64,000 nt of DNA from JACKCP01 sp034007295 (GCA_034007295.1 JAVERC010000007.1:42797-106796); one strand, 5' to 3'; counted from the first letter of the stretch, positions 1 through 8,461 are shown. The notes: generated by a model not told the origin, from the sequence alone. Numbers and translations are program-made.

Positions 1-628
1 CTGTAAACATAAAAAGGCTCATAAAAAGATAAGTATACATCCATGCATTGTAATTGTAGTTTCCCATATTTGATCCTAAAAGATCAGCCATGAAAAGAGC
101 TCCAGCTCCGGCTGCAAGCATGCCTGTTCTATAGCCTGCAATATAAGAAGATGCCATCATTGCCTGAAGTTTTAAATGAGCAGATTCAATTCTGTAAGCA
201 TCAATTACAATATCCTGGGTAGCTGATGAAAATCCAAGCAAAACTGCTGCAAAAGCCATAATATAAACATGGGACTCACCTTTTGAAGGATCAGTAATTG
301 CCATTAATATTATTGATAAAATTATCATAAGCTGTGAAAATAATATCCATCCCCGTCTTCTTCCAAGCTTTCTGGAAAGAAAAAAAACAGGAATAACATC
401 AACAGCAGGTGCCCATATAAACTTAAATGAATACCCAAGAGCTGCCCAGCTGAAAAAAGTAACTGCCGACCTTTCAACTCCAGCTTCTCTAAGCCATAAG
501 GAAAGAGATGAAAAAATAAGAAGAATTGGAAGCCCTGCTGAAAAACCAAAAAAAAACATTGTAATTACTCTTTTGTGAAAAAAGGATAAAAACACTTCTT
601 TCCAGGATTCATTTTTTTCTTTTTCCAT
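1..628 (-). CDS. ampG: AmpG-like muropeptide MFS permease (partial, C-terminus off left edge)
   Basis: Inner-membrane major-facilitator protein of the AmpG/PAT family; AmpG imports anhydromuropeptides released during cell-wall turnover for recycling. Only the first 209 codons are inside the window; the gene continues past base 1. Seen: a short charged N-terminus (MEKEKNESWKE), a first membrane segment with FSAGLPILL, an LGRRRGW loop of the MFS loop 2-3 type, and ATQDIVIDAYR, a motif typical of AmpG. The start at 628 is the first ATG and has AAGGA five bases upstream. The family call is firm; the exact substrate is inferred. A copy of the dispersed hairpin element lies in its upstream region. 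Confidence 0.85.
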   Translation of the reverse strand, partial: MEKEKNESWKEVFLSFFHKRVITMFFFGFSAGLPILLIFSSLSLWLREAGVERSAVTFFSWAALGYSFKFIWAPAVDVIPVFFLSRKLGRRRGWILFSQLMIILSIILMAITDPSKGESHVYIMAFAAVLLGFSSATQDIVIDAYRIESAHLKLQAMMASSYIAGYRTGMLAAGAGALFMADLLGSNMGNYNYNAWMYTYLFMSLFMFT

Positions 629-663
629 TTTTGTCCTTAATTTAAAATTAAAAATTCTATATA

Positions 664-792
664 CTCAGCTGCTGAGCGAAAACGGCATTTTTTGTCCATT
701 TTAAAGTTAAATTAAAAATTTAATCCTCAAAATACTCAATATATCCTAAAGGTTAAATTTTTATTTTGAACTAAACAAAAAAATTACAACTT
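664..792 (+). repeat. Long-hairpin repeat, copy 1 (orientation A)
   Basis: Copy of the dispersed element. In orientation A the family starts TTAGTTGCTGAACGAAAACG, then GCC and TTTTTTGTCC, has a middle with TTTAATCCTCAAAATAC and GTATCCTAAAGGTTAAA, and ends GAACAAAAAATTCTCG, TTTTCGGCCAATCACTAA. The ends are imperfect inverted repeats. This copy has drifted and its right end is eroded. It fills much of the 325-bp gap between ampG and the PAS gene; the rest is A-rich with no other feature seen. Confidence 0.75.
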
Positions 793-953
793 CTTGTAAA
801 GCCCTATGTAAATTTTAAAAAGACTTTTTTAATAAAAAAAGTTTTAATCTTCAAACCAATGCTTAATGTAAAAAAAGTTAACATTGCATATTATGAATTC
901 AATAACAAAGAAAATTATCCAGATTCTAATCAACAAATATAAAAGGTAAAAAA

Positions 954-1616
954 ATGAACAATACAATTGAACAAAAAATAGCATCAAATGAAAAAAGATA
1001 CAGACTTATAGCACAATCACTTATAGACACAATCTGGGTTATAGACCCTGAAACATTTATTTTTTTGTACATAAGTCCTGATTCCCATGAAACAAGAGGA
1101 TATACCCAAAGGGAAATAATTGGAAAACATGCAAATTTCCTTTTTTCAGAAACATCCTTTGATAATCTTAAAACCATTGCAAAAACGGCCAAGGAAAACT
1201 TTAAAATAGGAATCACAGGTTCATACAAAATTGAAACAGAAATTACAAAAAAAGATAATACTAAAACATGGATAGAAATAAGTGCAAAACTTATTCAAGA
1301 TGAAGACGACAATAAACTTAAAATAATAGGTATTTCAAAGGATATCAGCCTAAGAAAAGCAGCAGAAAAAGAAAAGGAACAAATTCTTATTGAACTTGAA
1401 TCAGCACTAAAGGAAAAAGAAAAACTTCTGGATCAGATAAAAAAACTTGAAAGCCTTTTGCCGATTTGTTCTTCATGCAGAAGAATAAGAGATAACAAAG
1501 ATAAAAAATGGTGGCCCTTTGAAAAATACATTGAAGAAAAATCAGACTCAAAATTTACACATACACTTTGCCCTGACTGCCAGGAAATTTTTTATTCCAA
1601 AAAAAACAATGATTAG
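954..1616 (+). CDS. PAS-domain protein with C-terminal CxxC...CxxC zinc-ribbon-like tail
   Basis: Cytoplasmic signalling protein of 220 residues. One PAS/PAC unit occupies about residues 12-130 (DTIWVIDPETFIFLYISPD at the start, WIEISAKLIQDEDDNKLKI at the PAC end). A charged coiled coil follows (about 133-167), then a tail with LPICSSCRRIRD and, about 30 residues later, LCPDC, giving two CxxC pairs that could bind a metal. No kinase, GGDEF or DNA-binding domain is present. Tails of this kind follow PAS domains or receivers in other deltaproteobacterial proteins, but their role is unknown to me. AAAGG precedes the ATG. The TAG stop codon lies inside the first bases of a degenerate hairpin-repeat copy. 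Confidence 0.75.
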   Translation: MNNTIEQKIASNEKRYRLIAQSLIDTIWVIDPETFIFLYISPDSHETRGYTQREIIGKHANFLFSETSFDNLKTIAKTAKENFKIGITGSYKIETEITKKDNTKTWIEISAKLIQDEDDNKLKIIGISKDISLRKAAEKEKEQILIELESALKEKEKLLDQIKKLESLLPICSSCRRIRDNKDKKWWPFEKYIEEKSDSKFTHTLCPDCQEIFYSKKNND

Positions 1617-1690
1617 TCAGTGATTGGCCAAAAACAAATTTTTTTTTAAGTTCAAGCGGGGAATTTAGCTTTTAGAATACATTTAGTTTT
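1613..1690 (-). repeat. Long-hairpin repeat, degenerate truncated copy (orientation B)
   Basis: Begins TTAGTCAGTGATTGGCC and keeps the AAGTTCAAGC and GAATACATTTAGT blocks of the family, then is cut off at the 3' end of mscS. The stop codon of the upstream PAS gene is formed by its first bases. Confidence 0.6.
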
Positions 1691-1691
1691 T

Positions 1692-2504
1692 TTAATCAGC
1701 AACAAAACCAAAACTGCCAATTTCAGGAAATTTTACTCCGTTATGAATTAAAGCAGATTTTCCTCTTATTGTGAGGTCTGAAATAAAACTGAATTGTAAG
1801 GATGAACTTACAGGATATGCCTTAAGACAATAATGAGTTCCCCATGGTTTTTCATTTGCAACAACTTTAACAGAAGAATTGAAAAAAAGATAAGGACTTG
1901 TCAAGGCTACATCCTCAAGAATTTCTACAACTTTTTTTGTATCATTAAAATGGCCTGTATAAAAATCAGCTGCACACTGCAATCTTGGCTCCCCGTTATT
2001 TGAGTTTATAACAGGCTGATTCCAAAGCATTGAATGGGGAATAAGAACCCTGTCATCACCTGGAGTTATTACTTCAACAGTTCTCATTCCTACATTATAT
2101 ACTTCACCATAAATACCGCCCACTTTTATCCAGTCGCCGTTTCTGTAATTTCTTTCCCCTACTGCTGCAATTCCAGCTATAAGACTGCTTGCGTAATCTT
2201 TTAAGGCAAAACCAATGGCAAGACCTGCAGTTCCAAGAAAAGCAACCATATTCTGAAATGAAGGTTCAATTATAAGAGGTACTATAAACATAAAAGAACC
2301 AATAATTATAAAAAGCCTTACAAAGGGAACAAGAGCAAGAAGAGTAAGTTTTTTCTGGCCGTGAAGACGCCCGGCAATCCATCTTAATCCCCTTTGAGTT
2401 CCTGCAATAATAATTACAGCAGCAATTACAATTATTGCAATTTCAATAAATGTCCACATATCCATGGTTTTAAATACATGGGAATTGTTGTTTCCTATAC
2501 TCAT
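1692..2504 (-). CDS. MscS-family small-conductance mechanosensitive channel
   Basis: Inner-membrane channel of 270 residues, close to the length of short MscS proteins, opening under membrane tension to release solutes. Membrane segments are visible at about residues 17-36, 58-82 and 87-108; the third has the Gly/Ala-rich pore-helix pattern LGTAGLAIGFALKDYASSLI. The beta domain follows (GDWIKVGGIYGEVYNVGMRT, then TPGDDRVLIPHSMLWNQPV), and a divergent C-terminal alpha/beta domain ends the protein. It lies 15 bases downstream of the 417-residue AAA-like gene and the two are probably co-transcribed, so the partner may tune the channel; that is inference. Confidence 0.88.
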   Translation of the reverse strand: MSIGNNNSHVFKTMDMWTFIEIAIIVIAAVIIIAGTQRGLRWIAGRLHGQKKLTLLALVPFVRLFIIIGSFMFIVPLIIEPSFQNMVAFLGTAGLAIGFALKDYASSLIAGIAAVGERNYRNGDWIKVGGIYGEVYNVGMRTVEVITPGDDRVLIPHSMLWNQPVINSNNGEPRLQCAADFYTGHFNDTKKVVEILEDVALTSPYLFFNSSVKVVANEKPWGTHYCLKAYPVSSSLQFSFISDLTIRGKSALIHNGVKFPEIGSFGFVAD

Positions 2505-2519
2505 TTTAAATACCTGTTT

Positions 2520-3773
2520 TTAAAATTTATCCACAAGATAATCTCTTCCAAAAAGAATTTTTCTAACTGCATAAAAAGCAGATACAGACACAGTTATTTC
2601 GTTTCCTTTTTTCTCTAAAAATCCTGAACTCAAAAGAGATAAAACAGCATTTACACATCTTGACTCAGAAAAAAAAAGAATCCTTAAAAGAATATCAAAA
2701 GGAAGACTTTTGTGAATCATAAGAGTGTGAAGAATAATTACAGACTCATCTTCAAAAGCCGGTGAAAAAGAAGGCTCTGTAATTTCTGGGAAAACAAATA
2801 CAATAGTTTCATTTGAACCATTTTTTTGTTCTAAAAAAGAATCTTTTAATTTTAAATTGTCATTTTCAAGTCTTAATTTGTCTTTCCATAAATTTAAAGC
2901 ACTAAAAACATTTCCCCTGCAATAGGCAGAAATCTTAGTAAATAAAGGATCAATTGGTTCATTTTCCAAAGATATCCCTGTTATTTTTTTACCATTTGAA
3001 ATATTTAAAAATTTAAATTTTGTATAGCTTGAGCTTCTTACAGATTTTGAAATCATAGATACAAATTTTTCATCATTAAAAGACTGCAAGGTTAAAACAT
3101 TTTTTGGTGAAAATTTTAAAACTGCCTGAAAATAAGCCCATGCAAAGCTGTGACATCCAATAATTCCTTTACCAAGTTCTCCAATTTCTGCCATGTGAAG
3201 TAGTTTTCTTATTTTTTTCAGTCCGTTTTCGTGGCGTAGAAAAAAATTTTCCAGATCAGGTATTACCCAAATCTTTCCCTTTTCAGGAAAATTTAAAGAA
3301 AACTTTTCACAGCCGGACAAAATTTCTTCATAAGAGGGAGAAGAAATAATGCATGCATCATTATTTTTTGCCCAAAGCCTTAATATTTCAGAATTATATG
3401 AAAAATGGGGTCCAATAATATAGGTTATGGAAGTTTCAGAATTAAAACTTTCAAGCCAGGTTTCAAGGCATAAATCCAGAGCATTGGAAACATCATTCAA
3501 ATCGACTTCAGGTGCAACAAATTTTTCAAGCCTTTCAGGAAGGACAAACAAATCTTTTTTGTTTTCTTTAAACAATTCATCATTATCTGTTTTCTTATTC
3601 AGTGAAAAATAATTTTTAACGGTTATCCATGCATTTTCAGCTGAACCAGCTGCAGGCATTGAAGGAAGAAGATAATTAGAAAGTGGTACATATTCAAAAA
3701 GTTTTTTTTCTGAAATATCCTTGTTTGAATTTGAAGAAACCGGTTTTGAATTATTTGCAAATATTTTTTTCAT
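2520..3773 (-). CDS. Unrecognised AAA/STAND-like protein, likely lacking a functional P-loop
   Basis: I do not recognise this 417-residue protein by name. Its layout resembles an AAA/STAND ATPase. About residues 115-125 read TYIIGPHFSYNSEIL where a Walker A strand-loop would lie, but without GKS/T. A hydrophobic strand ending in acidic residues follows (KIWVIPDLENFFLRHENGL, Walker B position), then a sensor-like stretch (IIGCHSFAWAYFQAV). The C-terminal 80 residues look like a winged helix (LPFDILLRILFFS, VNAVLSLLSSGFLEKKGNEI). There is no signal peptide or membrane segment. The start ATG has AGGA seven bases upstream. It precedes mscS by 15 bases. Function unknown; an ATP-independent regulatory or scaffolding role near the channel is only a guess. 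Confidence 0.6.
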   Translation of the reverse strand: MKKIFANNSKPVSSNSNKDISEKKLFEYVPLSNYLLPSMPAAGSAENAWITVKNYFSLNKKTDNDELFKENKKDLFVLPERLEKFVAPEVDLNDVSNALDLCLETWLESFNSETSITYIIGPHFSYNSEILRLWAKNNDACIISSPSYEEILSGCEKFSLNFPEKGKIWVIPDLENFFLRHENGLKKIRKLLHMAEIGELGKGIIGCHSFAWAYFQAVLKFSPKNVLTLQSFNDEKFVSMISKSVRSSSYTKFKFLNISNGKKITGISLENEPIDPLFTKISAYCRGNVFSALNLWKDKLRLENDNLKLKDSFLEQKNGSNETIVFVFPEITEPSFSPAFEDESVIILHTLMIHKSLPFDILLRILFFSESRCVNAVLSLLSSGFLEKKGNEITVSVSAFYAVRKILFGRDYLVDKF

Positions 3774-3802
3774 ATTAATCCTAAATCTGAAGCTGAAAAA
3801 AC

Positions 3803-3835
3803 TTAGTCAGCCTATGAACAAAAAATTTCAGTTTT
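3803..3835 (+). repeat. Fragment of long-hairpin repeat (right end)
   Basis: The block GAACAAAAAATTTCAGTTTTG matches the right end of orientation A (GAACAAAAAATTCTCGTTTTCG) with a few changes. It lies directly before the next, intact copy. Confidence 0.4.
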
Positions 3836-3842
3836 GCCTTAA

Positions 3843-3991
3843 TTATTTGCTGAATGAAAACGGCCTTTTTTGTCCATTTCTGCGTCAGAATCAAAATTTA
3901 ATCCTCAAAATACTAAATGTATCCTAAAGGTTAAATTTTTCATCTTCCTTGAACTGAACAAAAAATTCTCGTTTTCGGCCAATCACTAATT
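3843..3991 (+). repeat. Long-hairpin repeat, copy 2 (orientation A, nearly intact)
   Basis: One of the cleanest copies, 149 bp, with both ends preserved (TTATTTGCTGAATGAAAACG at the left, CGTTTTCGGCCAATCACTAA at the right). It is useful for fixing the element boundaries. Confidence 0.85.
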
Positions 3992-4052
3992 AGTTGCTGA
4001 ATGAAAACAGCCTTTAGAATGGACAAAAAACCGTTTTCATTCAACAACTGAT
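3990..4052. repeat. Internally deleted hairpin repeat: two left ends head to head
   Basis: TTAGTTGCTGAATGAAAAC is followed after about 20 bases by GTTTTCATTCAACAACTGA, so the left terminus occurs twice in inverted orientation with the interior and the right terminus missing. It abuts copy 2, sharing the TTAGT boundary. Confidence 0.65.
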
Positions 4053-4145
4053 TATCAGTTCAAAAATTCTAAAACAATTTAAGGAAATTGAAAAATAAAA
4101 TCCCAATTTTCATTGAGAGTTTTTTAGAAATTAAGTAATTAAATC

Positions 4146-4173
4146 TTTACACAAAAAAACCTCATGTTATATG
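4146..4173 (+). promoter_or_regulatory. Candidate promoter of iorAB
   Basis: TTTACA (4146-4151), a 16-base spacer, then TATATG (4168-4173). Transcription would begin near 4180, downstream of the first in-frame ATG at 4171, which supports the internal start at 4225. Confidence 0.4.
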
Positions 4174-4224
4174 ACAGTATTCAGTATTTTAAAAAAACAA
4201 CCTAAAAGAGCAGGGAAGAAAACA

Positions 4225-6078
4225 ATGCATAAACTTTTACAGGGTGAACCCGAAAGCAGGCACTTCCTACTTGGAAATGAAGCTATTGCAAGAGGTGCAA
4301 TTGAAGCTGGTGTTGCATTTGCAACAACATATCCTGGCACACCGTCATCGGAAATTTCAGCTAATTTATTTGAAATATCACAGGAAACAGACCTTTATTT
4401 TGAGTACAGCTCAAATGAAAAAATAGCACTTGAGCTTGCTTCTGCATCTGCAAACTCAGGTCTTAGAACACTTTGTCTTATGAAGCATGTAGGTTTGAAT
4501 GTTGCAGCTGACGTGCTTATGACACTTGCATACCTTGGAGTAAAAAAAGGTCTTGTTCTTCTTACAGCAGATGATCCTTTTATGTTTTCAAGCCAAAATG
4601 AGCAGGATAACAGATATTATGGAAAACTTGCAGGTGTCCCTGTTCTTGAACCTTCTTCTGTTGATGAAGCAAAGGAAATGATAAAATATGCATTTGACCT
4701 TTCAGAACAGCTTAATGAACCTGTAATTTTCAGAACAACTACAAGGGTAAATCATTCTTCAGGAATAGTTGAATTTAAAGATATTACTCTACCTCAGACT
4801 AAAGGTGAATTTGTTAAAGACCCAATGAATTATGTGTCTGTTCCAGCAGTTTCAAGAAAAAGACACAAGGTTTTATTAGACAATCTTGAAAAGGCTGCAA
4901 CAATTTCAGATTCCTGTTCATATAATTTTATCAAGGGAAAAGGAAACTTTGGAATTATCTGCAACGGAGTAAGTTATGCATATGTATGCGACTCAATAAA
5001 AGACCTTGGAATTGAAGACAAGGTAAAAATACTCAGGCCGGGTCTTTCCCATCCAATGCCTGATGCACTTATAAAAGAATTTTTAAAGGACACAGAAAAG
5101 GTTCTTGTAGTTGAAGAAGGCGAACCTGTTATGGAAGAATATGTCCGTTCAGTTGCACAGACCCAGAAAATAACCTGTGAAATAAAAGGCAAACACAAAG
5201 ACCTTTTATCAAGGCTATATGAGTTCAACCCTTCAATTGTCAGAAGTGCAATTGCAAAATTTTTCGGATTTGAAAATAAAAGTGCAGTTCCAGTAGACAT
5301 AAGCGATCTTCCAGTTCTGCCAAACAGACCCCCAAACCTTTGTGCCGGATGTGCACACAGAGCAGTTTTTTACGCTGCAAAAAAAGCTGGCGGAACTGAT
5401 ACTCTTTATCCTTCTGATATTGGATGCTACACTCTTGGATTTCTTCCGCCTGTTGGAATGGGTGATTTTGTTCTTTGCATGGGAGCTTCTATCGGCACTG
5501 CATGCGGTTTTTCAAAAAGCACAGGAAAAAATACCCTTGCTTTTATCGGAGACTCAACTTTTTTCCATTCTGGAATAAACGGTCTTTTAAATGCTGTTTT
5601 TAACAATCATGACATTACAGTTGTAATTCTTGACAACAGAACAACAGCAATGACAGGTCATCAGCCAAACCCAGGCGTTGACATGACAGAACTTGGATTT
5701 GAAAACTACAATCAGATAGATATTGAAGCTGTTGTAAAAAGCCTTGGAGTTGGATATGTTCAGACCGTAAAACCATACAACATAAGAAAAACCCAGGAAG
5801 CCATTGAAGAGGCAATGAAATTTAAAGGCGTATCAGTTGTTATTGCCAAGGAAAAATGTGTTCTTTATGCCAAGCAGCTTGGACAGGGTAAAAAAACCGT
5901 ATTTCAGGTTAACCATGACAAATGCAAAAATCACAGAAATTGTGTCAACGACCTTGGATGCCCTGCATTTTACATAGAAAAAGACAAGGTGAATATTAAC
6001 CCTGAAATGTGTACAGGATGTTCAGTCTGTGCCCAGATTTGTCCTGAAAATGCAATATCTCCGGTAAAAATCAAATAA
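4225..6078 (+). CDS. iorA: Indolepyruvate ferredoxin oxidoreductase, alpha subunit
   Basis: Catalytic subunit (617 residues) of the anaerobic enzyme that decarboxylates aryl pyruvates such as indolepyruvate to the aryl-acetyl-CoA and passes electrons to ferredoxin. The N-terminal pyrimidine-binding domain shows GTPSSEISANLFE; the TPP domain begins near LCAGCAHRAVFYAAKK and contains GDSTFFHSGINGLLNAVFN and LDNRTTAMTGHQPNPG. The C-terminus has two ferredoxin-like cysteine clusters (CKNHRNCVNDLGCP and CTGCSVCAQICP). The ATG at 4225 has AGGGAAG upstream and lies downstream of the predicted promoter; an ATG at 4171 would add 18 unlike residues. iorB follows 19 bases later. Confidence 0.94.
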   Translation: MHKLLQGEPESRHFLLGNEAIARGAIEAGVAFATTYPGTPSSEISANLFEISQETDLYFEYSSNEKIALELASASANSGLRTLCLMKHVGLNVAADVLMTLAYLGVKKGLVLLTADDPFMFSSQNEQDNRYYGKLAGVPVLEPSSVDEAKEMIKYAFDLSEQLNEPVIFRTTTRVNHSSGIVEFKDITLPQTKGEFVKDPMNYVSVPAVSRKRHKVLLDNLEKAATISDSCSYNFIKGKGNFGIICNGVSYAYVCDSIKDLGIEDKVKILRPGLSHPMPDALIKEFLKDTEKVLVVEEGEPVMEEYVRSVAQTQKITCEIKGKHKDLLSRLYEFNPSIVRSAIAKFFGFENKSAVPVDISDLPVLPNRPPNLCAGCAHRAVFYAAKKAGGTDTLYPSDIGCYTLGFLPPVGMGDFVLCMGASIGTACGFSKSTGKNTLAFIGDSTFFHSGINGLLNAVFNNHDITVVILDNRTTAMTGHQPNPGVDMTELGFENYNQIDIEAVVKSLGVGYVQTVKPYNIRKTQEAIEEAMKFKGVSVVIAKEKCVLYAKQLGQGKKTVFQVNHDKCKNHRNCVNDLGCPAFYIEKDKVNINPEMCTGCSVCAQICPENAISPVKIK

Positions 6079-6097
6079 AAACACAAGGATAAAAACC

Positions 6098-6700
6098 ATG
6101 AGCAATATAACCAAACTTATAATAGTTGCAGTAGGCGGACAGGGAAACCTTCTTGCCTCAAAAATTCTTGGAGAAGCAGCCCTTGATGCCGGAATTCAGG
6201 TTCAGATGAGCGAAATTCACGGAATGGCACAAAGAGGCGGTGTTGTTGAATCTTCAATACTTTTTGGAGATGCAAAAAGCTCAATTATTGCAGACGGTGA
6301 AGCAGATATTTTACTTGGATTTGAACCTCTTGAATCTTTAAGAGCAGTTGCAAAATGCAATAAAAATACTGAAATTATTACCAATATGAGACCTTTACAG
6401 CCTTTTACCTCGGCAATAGGCCTTGCAAAATATCCTGAATCAGAAGAAATTGAAAAACTTTTAAAAGCAAAATCAAAAAATTTTCTTGGATTTGATGCAA
6501 CAAAACTTGCAATTGAAGCCGGAACTTCACTAAGCCTTAACATGGTTCTTCTTGGTGCACTTGCACAAAGAAATCTCATACCAATAGGAAAAGACCTTAT
6601 TGAAAAAACAATAAAGGAAAAAACAAAAAAACAATTTGCAGAAACAAACCTGAAGGCTTTTCATGCAGGTTTTCAAAAAGCATTGGAGCTTAGTAAATAA
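6098..6700 (+). CDS. iorB: Indolepyruvate ferredoxin oxidoreductase, beta subunit
   Basis: Smaller partner of IorA (200 residues), the gamma-type domain of 2-oxoacid:ferredoxin oxidoreductases that closes over the CoA/TPP site. It begins with the glycine-rich VAVGGQGNLLASKILGEAA, continues with SEIHGMAQRGGVVESSILFG and has the expected length. It is translated right after iorA and probably in the same operon. The next gene starts two bases after its stop, or overlaps it if an earlier ATG at 6663 is used. Confidence 0.94.
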   Translation: MSNITKLIIVAVGGQGNLLASKILGEAALDAGIQVQMSEIHGMAQRGGVVESSILFGDAKSSIIADGEADILLGFEPLESLRAVAKCNKNTEIITNMRPLQPFTSAIGLAKYPESEEIEKLLKAKSKNFLGFDATKLAIEAGTSLSLNMVLLGALAQRNLIPIGKDLIEKTIKEKTKKQFAETNLKAFHAGFQKALELSK

Positions 6701-6701
6701 A

Positions 6702-8171
6702 GTGAAAAAATTAACAGGAATTATTTATTTGATTCTGATTTGTTTAATTTTTCCCTTAAATGTTTTTTCAAATGAAGAAACATCCGTTTATATTGAAAAG
6801 TTTAAAGTCCACTCACCAGATAAAAATGATGAGTATTTGTCAGAGGGTATCAATTCTGTTCTTACGGGATTGATATCCCCTGTAAACGGGGTTAAAATAA
6901 ATGAATCATATGAAGAAGAAGGGTTTATAATTTCAGGAAGTATTGTAATAATAGAAAACTCTTCAATTACTTCTGCATCATTAAAATTCAACAAACAAAT
7001 TATTGAATCATTTAATAAAAGAAGTGAGAACAAGTCTGATATTTTAAACAATATCAATGAATTTGGTCTTTTATGCAAAAAAATAATAGAAAGCAAATCA
7101 TATAAAACAAATTTTGAAAAGCCTCAAATACAGGTATCACAACAGCTCAAGCCAAAAATGGATATTATTTCTGCAACAAGTCCCATTCCAGATGAAATTA
7201 AAAGTATTTTATGTTTTGATATCAACAATGACAATAAAAATGAACTGGCTCTGCTTGGAGAAAATAAAATTACAATATCTTCATTAGAAAATAATGAACT
7301 TTCTCAAATCTGCTCAATTGATATTCCAATAGAATTAGAAACTGTTTCGCTTGAGTCTGTAATAATTAAAAAAACTCAAATGATTATTGCAAATTTATTT
7401 GACACCAGATCAAAAAAATTTGAGGCAAAACTGTATTCTTTTGACAATAATTTAAAAAAACTAAAGGAAACCAAAAATTTCCCTGAAAATTATTTTTATA
7501 AATCCACATATTTAAATTCAGACGAAAAAACAATAATTGCCAAAAAAGGCGACAATTTCAAAACAAAGCTGTTCAGGGAAAAAATTTATATTTTTAATCC
7601 TGATGATTTCAGTTTTAAAAAACTTAAAATAAGTAAAAACTTTGAATTTTTCCCCTCAATAGTTTCAGGCAGTTATACAGATGAAAAATCAAAGCAATGG
7701 ATTACTCTAAGTTCAAAAGGTATGATAGAACTTTTTTCTGAAAAATTTGAATCAATATTTGAAACTGAAAAAATTTTTGGCGGCTCAATTACTTATGCAA
7801 GTTATGAAACTGACGGAAGAGATGAAATTGATTCAAGATACTTTTTCCCAACAAGAATTATTCAGGTAAAAATGAAAAACGGTAAAACCATGCTTTTGAC
7901 AATCAAAAATAAAGACGGCGGAACAAGACTTTTGCAAAGGCTTCGATTTTTTAAAGAAGGATCAATTTGCGGACTTGTCTGGGATAAAATTTCTCTTGAG
8001 GAATTTTTCTGCTCAAGAACTTTTAAAGGCTTTATTTCAGATTTCCAGCTCTGCGACATAAATAATGACGGCAAAAAGGAAATTATTTTGTCAAATCCCC
8101 AAAGGAAAAATGGATTTTCAAATAATTTAAGCACAAGGATAATTGTAATTCCTTTTTACTCTGCTTTTTAA
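6702..8171 (+). CDS. Secreted protein with TolB/CsgG-like N-terminal domain and FG-GAP-type repeats
   Basis: A 489-residue exported protein. After a signal peptide (KKLTGIIYLILICLIFPLNV) comes VYIEKFKVHSPDKNDEYLSEGINSVLTGL, a pattern seen in TolB-N/CsgG-like domains. The rest is beta-rich with calcium-loop-like FG-GAP signatures (CFDINNDNKNELALLGE and CDINNDGKKEIILSN), suggesting a propeller facing the periplasm or outer membrane. The GTG start at 6702 is preferred because it starts the signal peptide directly and GGAG lies 13 bases upstream; an ATG at 6663 would overlap iorB. Function is unknown, and the link with iorAB is positional only. Confidence 0.65.
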   Translation: MKKLTGIIYLILICLIFPLNVFSNEETSVYIEKFKVHSPDKNDEYLSEGINSVLTGLISPVNGVKINESYEEEGFIISGSIVIIENSSITSASLKFNKQIIESFNKRSENKSDILNNINEFGLLCKKIIESKSYKTNFEKPQIQVSQQLKPKMDIISATSPIPDEIKSILCFDINNDNKNELALLGENKITISSLENNELSQICSIDIPIELETVSLESVIIKKTQMIIANLFDTRSKKFEAKLYSFDNNLKKLKETKNFPENYFYKSTYLNSDEKTIIAKKGDNFKTKLFREKIYIFNPDDFSFKKLKISKNFEFFPSIVSGSYTDEKSKQWITLSSKGMIELFSEKFESIFETEKIFGGSITYASYETDGRDEIDSRYFFPTRIIQVKMKNGKTMLLTIKNKDGGTRLLQRLRFFKEGSICGLVWDKISLEEFFCSRTFKGFISDFQLCDINNDGKKEIILSNPQRKNGFSNNLSTRIIVIPFYSAF

Positions 8172-8269
8172 TAAGGCTATAAAATATAGACACCTAAAGG
8201 TTAATTTTTACCATATCTGAATTTAAAAAAAATTTCAGTAAAGCAAGTTCTAGAATTAGTTTATAATAC

Positions 8270-8304
8270 ATTGCATCAGGCTTTTAAACCATGCCTGATG
8301 CAAT
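8270..8304 (+). terminator. Perfect 12-bp hairpin after the FG-GAP gene, possible terminator
   Basis: ATTGCATCAGGC (8270-8281) and GCCTGATGCAAT (8293-8304) are exact complements around an 11-base loop, followed only by a weak T-rich stretch. A related but weaker hairpin with the same ATTGCATCA and GCCTGAT blocks occurs at 15253-15291, so this may be a small repeat rather than a plain terminator. The rest of the 290-bp gap holds eroded hairpin-repeat remnants (CCTAAAGGTTAA near 8195, TAGTTGCTGAATTGAA near 8427). Confidence 0.4.
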
Positions 8305-8461
8305 TTAATATTTGTGGCAAAACAAAACTTCAAAGATATATTTTATAAAATAATTATCTGATTTTTTTAAAACTAAAAGTGCTAACCAAAATCATACCTT
8401 GACCCTAACCCTTCTTTTAACTATATAGTTGCTGAATTGAATTTTTTAAGGCTGTTTTAAA

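Noticed and set aside
4171..4224. Upstream ATG for iorA
   Set aside because: It lies inside the predicted -10 box and lacks a ribosome site; the ATG at 4225 has both distance and AGGGAAG.
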